A stretch of DNA of 5,729 bases from Oscillospiraceae bacterium (GTDB lineage Bacteria; Bacillota; Clostridia; Oscillospirales; Oscillospiraceae), in the NCBI GenBank assembly GCA_016287555.1, contig JAEFAK010000123.1:1-5729 (forward strand), given 5' to 3'. Below the pieces are notes generated by a model that did no database searches, was not told the origin of the DNA, and saw only the letters and a list, made by a program, of their open reading frames with translations. Position 1 is the first letter of the stretch, and every line of letters starts with the position of its first letter. Below are positions 1-3,800 of this stretch, in pieces. Position numbers and translations under genes: made by a program.

Positions 1-200
1 AAGTTAACTGTCAACCCTTTGAAAAGAGAAAAAATGGGCGCGGAACAAAGCGGAAGCGGATTTCGTCGCAATATATGAGGGGTGTCGGAGCCCACTTTTG
101 CGAGGGGGCGGCCCCGGGCGAAGTCCAAGGCCGGAGGGATCGGGCCCGAATTTTATTTTCTCTCAGAATAACAAGGCGCCTACGGCGGATGGAATCCGAT

Positions 201-250
201 CCCTCAGTCAGCACTGCATGCTGACAGCTCCCTTTCGCAAAGGGAGCTGT
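201..250. repeat. Twin-hairpin interspersed repeat
   Basis: Two adjacent inverted repeats lie side by side. The first is GTCAGCA (207-213) with TGCTGAC (219-225), a 7-bp stem around a 5-nt loop. The second is a perfect 12-bp stem, ACAGCTCCCTTT (224-235) with AAAGGGAGCTGT (239-250), around the 3-nt loop CGC. They share two bases at 224-225. The preceding CCCTCAGTCAG and the AAAGGGAGCTG core resemble a repeat I recall as common between genes of gut Clostridia, but no search was possible. The second stem is not followed by a T-run, so it does not look like a simple intrinsic terminator. It may be a REP- or MITE-like element or a processed RNA hairpin. Confidence 0.6.
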
Positions 251-383
251 TGGCGCGAGAAGGCATAGCGTCCTGCGCGCATCCCGCGCGTTCACCGCAT
301 GAGATGGCGGCGGGATCCGGCGGCGCGGCACCGCGGAGACGGCCGGGAAGACGGCGCTTTTGCGGCCCCGCGCAAACTCCGGG

Positions 384-421
384 AGCCTTGTCAGAGCTGA
401 AAAACCGCCTCTGACGGGGCT
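384..421. repeat. Long inverted repeat / hairpin
   Basis: The arms at 384-396 (AGCCTTGTCAGAG) and 409-421 (CTCTGACGGGGCT) pair over 13 positions, including two G-U wobbles if transcribed as the plus strand, around a 12-nt A-rich loop. No T-run follows on the plus strand (the next bases are GACACGAC), so terminator function is not supported. It lies about 105 bp upstream of the promoter. It may be a further interspersed palindromic element or the remnant of a structured RNA. Confidence 0.5.
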
Positions 422-525
422 GACACGACATCTTGGGGCACGCTCCCGATGAATACTCTATCTTGAGGTTTGACGAAAAACTGCGAAAAATGTCAGATTT
501 TATGCCAAAAATCCCGCTTTTTTTC

Positions 526-554
526 TTGCCAAATATTCATGAATATGTTATAGT
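526..554 (+). promoter_or_regulatory. Predicted sigma-A promoter for the surface-protein transcript
   Basis: The -35 box TTGCCA (526-531) and the -10 box TATAGT (549-554) each match the vegetative consensus at five of six positions and are separated by the ideal 17 bp. A TG at 546-547 adds an extended -10 motif. Transcription should start near 560-562, giving a 5' leader of about 265 nt that carries the complete riboswitch. The spacer contains a perfect palindrome (533-546). I saw no better promoter in the GC-rich 600-700 region closer to the aptamer. Confidence 0.65.
533..546. promoter_or_regulatory. 14-bp perfect palindrome in promoter spacer, possible operator
   Basis: ATATTCATGAATAT is a perfect 14-bp palindrome lying wholly between the -35 and -10 boxes. 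A dimeric helix-turn-helix regulator bound here would block RNA polymerase, or an activator could remodel the spacer. A/T-rich DNA produces palindromes by chance, and I see no second copy nearby, so operator function is inferred from its position and perfect symmetry only. The regulator is unknown. Confidence 0.35.
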
Positions 555-561
555 AAGGTGT

Positions 562-697
562 CTATGAGCGCTTTAGTTTATCATAATTAAGCGCAGGACA
601 AATTATGTAAACATAGCGGGAAAATCCGAGGCCGATCGAGCCGAAAAAGGGCGTCCGGCAAGCCCGAAGCGGAGCGTGAGGCGGAGGCTTTACCCGC
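562..697 (+). other. Structured 5' part of the mRNA leader
   Basis: About 140 nt lie between the predicted transcription start and the riboswitch aptamer. CTATG (562-566) can pair with CATAG (612-616), enclosing a 6-bp hairpin GCGCTT (568-573)/AAGCGC (589-594). GCGGG (616-620) can pair with CCCGC (693-697), extended past one mismatch by AAA/TTT (622-624 with 689-691), enclosing a GC-rich segment. These pairings were found by eye and no energy was computed. I do not recognise a second RNA family here. The long insertion between promoter and aptamer is not needed for a GEMM riboswitch. Confidence 0.35.
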
Positions 698-706
698 ACG
701 GAATAC

Positions 707-797
707 GTGAAAAAGGCAAACCGCCCGAAAGGGCGGGACGCAAAGCCATGGGGTCTAAAGCTGCGAGGCCATGACAGCCCGGTTGCCAGTATTTCAC
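707..797 (+). promoter_or_regulatory. Cyclic-di-GMP-I (GEMM) riboswitch aptamer
   Basis: This is a clear class I c-di-GMP aptamer, a three-helix junction that binds the bacterial second messenger. P1 is GTGAAA (707-712) with TTTCAC (792-797). One arm begins with GGC (715-717) pairing with GCC (745-747) and carries the hairpin CCGCCC (721-726)/GGGCGG (731-736) capped by a GAAA tetraloop (727-730). It is followed by the conserved GACGCAAAGCC (737-747). The other arm pairs ATGG (748-751) with CCAT (769-772) and contains CTAAA (755-759), which resembles the tetraloop-receptor strand. The conserved 3' segment CGGTTGCC (780-787) closes the core. The start codon lies 29 nt after P1, so control is most likely translational. 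The family commonly regulates motility, pili, adhesins and extracellular matrix proteins. Whether the ligand turns this gene on or off cannot be read with certainty. Confidence 0.96.
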
Positions 798-819
798 AAC
801 TCTTTTGAAAAGGAGAAAT
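791..819 (+). promoter_or_regulatory. Probable expression platform: Shine-Dalgarno-sequestering hairpin
   Basis: C800-U805 can pair with A810-G815 (six pairs, one G-U) around the loop UGAA, burying the AGGAG ribosome binding site. In an alternative fold, AUUUC (791-795) pairs with GAAAU (815-819) and continues inward as 801-805 with 810-814. This second fold uses bases 792-795, which form the 3' strand of aptamer helix P1, so it competes with the ligand-bound aptamer. That would favour better ribosome access when c-di-GMP is bound. However, the shorter hairpin is compatible with P1, so the direction is uncertain. Pairings were drawn by eye. Confidence 0.5.
811..815 (+). promoter_or_regulatory. 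Ribosome binding site of the surface-protein gene
   Basis: AGGAG is a strong Gram-positive Shine-Dalgarno core 10 nt before the ATG at 826. It also sits only 2 nt before an ATG at 818, which is too close for efficient use and opens only a two-codon frame ending in TAA. This decides the start at 826, from which the protein begins directly with a signal peptide. The site is the paired element of the hairpin proposed as the riboswitch output. Confidence 0.8.
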
Positions 820-825
820 GAAATA

Positions 826-3800
826 ATGGCAAAGCACAGAACTCTCAAAAGAGCACTGAGCATTCTGCTTGTGCTCTGCTTCGTCATGTCCATCTTCACC
901 GTCAACGTCTTCGCTGACGAGGGCGAGAAGATCAAGAAGGACGAGGCTGCTTCCGAGAAGATCGAGCTCATCCAGAAGGAGCTCAAGAACGAGGAAGCCA
1001 AAATCAAGGAAGAAAACAAAGAAGAGGACCTCAAGCCGGATGAAGAGGTTCCTTCCGAAGATTCTTCTAATAATGAAGAAGAAAACGAAGGCCAGCAGCC
1101 CGAAGGCGGCAGCGGCGACGGCGGCGAAGCAATCATCCCCGCGCCGATGGTAATGCTCTCTGCAGACGGCGATGGCGCGAAGACGGGGACGTGGTCCATG
1201 ACCGCACAGTTCGCGAAGGACTCCTCGACGCCCGATTCCACATGGTCTCAGACCGGCGCCTCCGCGCAGGCAGAGCTCGGCTGGACATTCTTCTTTGAGG
1301 TCAAGGTCATAAACGGCACCACGTCCGCGCATAGCAAGACCTTTACCCTCACGGGTCAGAATCTCGAATCCATCGCCTTCGAGGGTCTTACTCTGGGAAC
1401 GAGGACGCTGTGGCACACCGACGAGACGCACAACATTAATTATTATGCCACGCTGACTCAGGTCGACGACACGACGCTGACGCTCACGGTGGAGGCAGAG
1501 GCGAGCCCCGAAGGCCTCGTCATTCAGAAGAACTTCCAGTTCCCGATGATGTTCAAGCCGCACTCCAATAACGGATATATCTCCATGGACGCGGCGGACG
1601 CCATGTATGAGAACTCGGTTCTTGAGGTCTCCGAGATGCCCGTCAGCAGCCCGACGCTCTCCGTGAGCAACACCATGAGCAAGTCGTCCCCCTCCGGCAC
1701 GGTCTATCAGTGGCTGGCCAACAAGAACGATTCCGATTACTTTATCTTTAAGGCGGAGACGACCCCCTCGACGAACTCCTCCACCAGCAACTACATACCT
1801 TATCTGGAGAGCGCCACGGTCGTGCAGACAGTCACGTTCTGCCGCTTCGCGCTTACCGGATATGCTGACGGGACCGCCCCCCTTTATTCCTGGGGAGGAA
1901 CCAGCGGACCCAACGTACCCCCGGAGGGAGCCGTATTCGAATGGCTCCATGAAGACGCGGACCATCCGGAGTATTACACCGGATATAAGGTCACCCGGAC
2001 CGTGACCGGAAGCGGCACGTCCGAGCTGACGATGCCCTCCGTCACGACCTACGTCAGAGTCGTGAAGGATCAGATGGTGGATTACACGAGGAAGCTGCCG
2101 GACGGCAGCAACCAGTACGGCTCTCAGAGAATCGAGTGCAACAGCACGTTCACGGGCACGCCGGTCCACGCCTCTTCGTCCGTAGGCCCCGTCTCAGCAG
2201 CCGCTGCGCCGTCTGAGTTTACCAGGCACGCGACGGTCAACTGGACGGTCACCGGGGTCGAAGGAAACAATCCGGGTACGATTAGCCCCCGCACCAACAG
2301 CGTTCCCGGCGTGGAGAACGTCACGCAGTACAATATCCATTGCGAAGCCACCTCCGTCGGAAATCCGATGGTCTTCGTGTTTCAGGGCGAAGGCGCGACC
2401 GACACATCCCACAAGGTCAGCGACGCTTATAAGGATTATTTTGCTCATGAGGTTACCTCCGTTACCATCAAGCAGAAGGTCGGAGACACCGAGACGACGC
2501 TTGAGCTCAGCCTTGCGGATCTGCTCGCGCGCGACATGCTCACTTATGACACTGCTACCGGCAAATATTTCCTTAAGTTTGACTCTTCGACCAAGCAGTG
2601 GTATATGCCGTTCAACAGAGAGAACCAGACGGTAGACTGGTTCAACGGCATATGGATCCTCGACATAGGCATCAAGACGACAATAAAGCTCGATGAGCAT
2701 CAGAAGGCATATAACGGGCAAACCGGCGAGAACAAGCGTTATTTCAATTCCGGCACCCCGTATTCCGTCCGCTTCTTCATGTCCAGCGGATCCTATTCCG
2801 CGGGCACGACTCCTTCGGGCACCCAGTCGCAGTATACGAATCTGAAGCCGGCGAACAACGTTCCTATAGCGAGCGCGGCCGGCGGCGTCGATACTATTTA
2901 TATAGATTGGATCGGCCCCGCTGCGGAGTTCGATCTCCTGAAGACCGGTACCGTATCCGGCAACTCTAACGGGACCAGCACGATCAAGTATACCGTCACA
3001 CTCTATAATGACAGCCACGAGGCGGACGTGGGCTACTTCATCGACTACTGGCCGACGTCTATCATACTCCAGAGCATCTCCGGCGTCGCGGGCTGCCACG
3101 TCACGCTCACGTTCGAGGACGACACATCGGCCGAGTACGACTGCCAGACCTCGCCCCTCAATTATTCCGGGTCGAAGAGAGTCAAGCAGGTAGAGGTCTA
3201 CGGCTTCACCGTCCCCGCGGCGACATTTGGCACCGACGGCGACATGACGAAGAGAGGATCTAAGTCATTCGTCCTCACGGGAGTCACGGATGCCAACACC
3301 CCGTTCACCGTAACCAACACTGCGGGCAACGGCGGAGACACCCCGGGTCCCAGCGTTCCAATGGAGAACCTGACCATCGGCGACAACATCAACAAGAAGG
3401 TCTATTCCGATCCCGAGTGCACTGATGAGATCACCGGTACCGATACTGTGGAGAGAGGCGACGTCGTCTACTTCCAGGTCAGGGTCACCAACAAGAGCAA
3501 GGACACCGCCGGAAACTGGCAGACCCTGCCCTTCAAGCTCCGCGACCGCTCTCAGGTCGGCATGACGCTCCAGTCCGCGACCTTCACCCATACGGGAACC
3601 GGAGCGCCGACCTATACCTACGCTCCCGGCGATCTCGGGACGTGGAATTATATCCCGTCCTCGCCTGACGAGCCGCTTACCTTACAGTACGAGTATCCGC
3701 AGGTAGACATTCCGGGCAACTGCACCGGTATCTGGACCATGGCCTATCAGGTGGACGAGAACTGCGAGGCTACCCAGCTTGTCAACTATGCGCATGCCCT

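Larger units (their letters stand above)
1..525. other. Intergenic region rich in inverted repeats, no supported gene
   Basis: I see no gene here. Minus-strand frames at 11-331 and 204-431 read through the hairpin repeats and give Arg/Pro/Ser-rich peptides with no recognisable motif. A 14-codon plus-strand frame at 34-78 has nothing to support it. The stretch from about 90 to 420 is very GC-rich and holds several inverted repeats: 207-225, 224-250, 281-287 with 310-316, 359-364 with 371-376, and 384-421. From about 460 to 550 the DNA turns A/T-rich and leads into the promoter at 526-554. A T-run at 518-524 has no GC-rich stem before it, so I do not call a terminator. No end of an upstream gene could be identified. 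Confidence 0.7.

Noticed and set aside
139..160. Terminator-like TCGGGCCCGA followed by a T-rich tract
   Set aside because: The palindrome at 140-149 leaves no room for a loop, and I found no alternative GC stem ending at the T-rich tract.
11..431. Minus-strand frames of 106 and 75 codons upstream
   Set aside because: They translate the hairpin repeat DNA and carry no recognisable motif. Such peptides are typical false calls over interspersed repeats.
504..524. Intrinsic terminator ending in the T-run 518-524
   Set aside because: No GC-rich stem precedes the T-run. Only a weak A-T pairing is possible, and the T-run leads straight into the -35 box.
564..590. Eight-codon leader peptide (ATG 564 to TAA 588-590)
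   Set aside because: The predicted transcript begins only about 3 nt before this ATG, so the AAGG at 555-558 would not be in the mRNA. Nothing suggests an attenuator peptide.
868..882. Lipoprotein lipobox at Cys18
   Set aside because: The residue before the cysteine is Leu (LVLC), not Gly, Ala or Ser, and the Cys lies inside the hydrophobic core. A standard cleavage site at VFA/DE fits better.
869..1153. 94-codon plus-strand frame rich in Arg, Ser and Lys
   Set aside because: It is an off-frame reading of the Lys/Glu-rich start of the real gene. The low-complexity composition follows from repeated GAG/AAG codons.
562..2169. 535-codon minus-strand open frame
   Set aside because: It runs antisense through the promoter-proximal leader, the riboswitch and the first third of the surface-protein gene. 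The product is Arg/Gly/Val/Leu-rich with no recognisable domain, as expected from the complement of a frame with strong G/C third-position bias.
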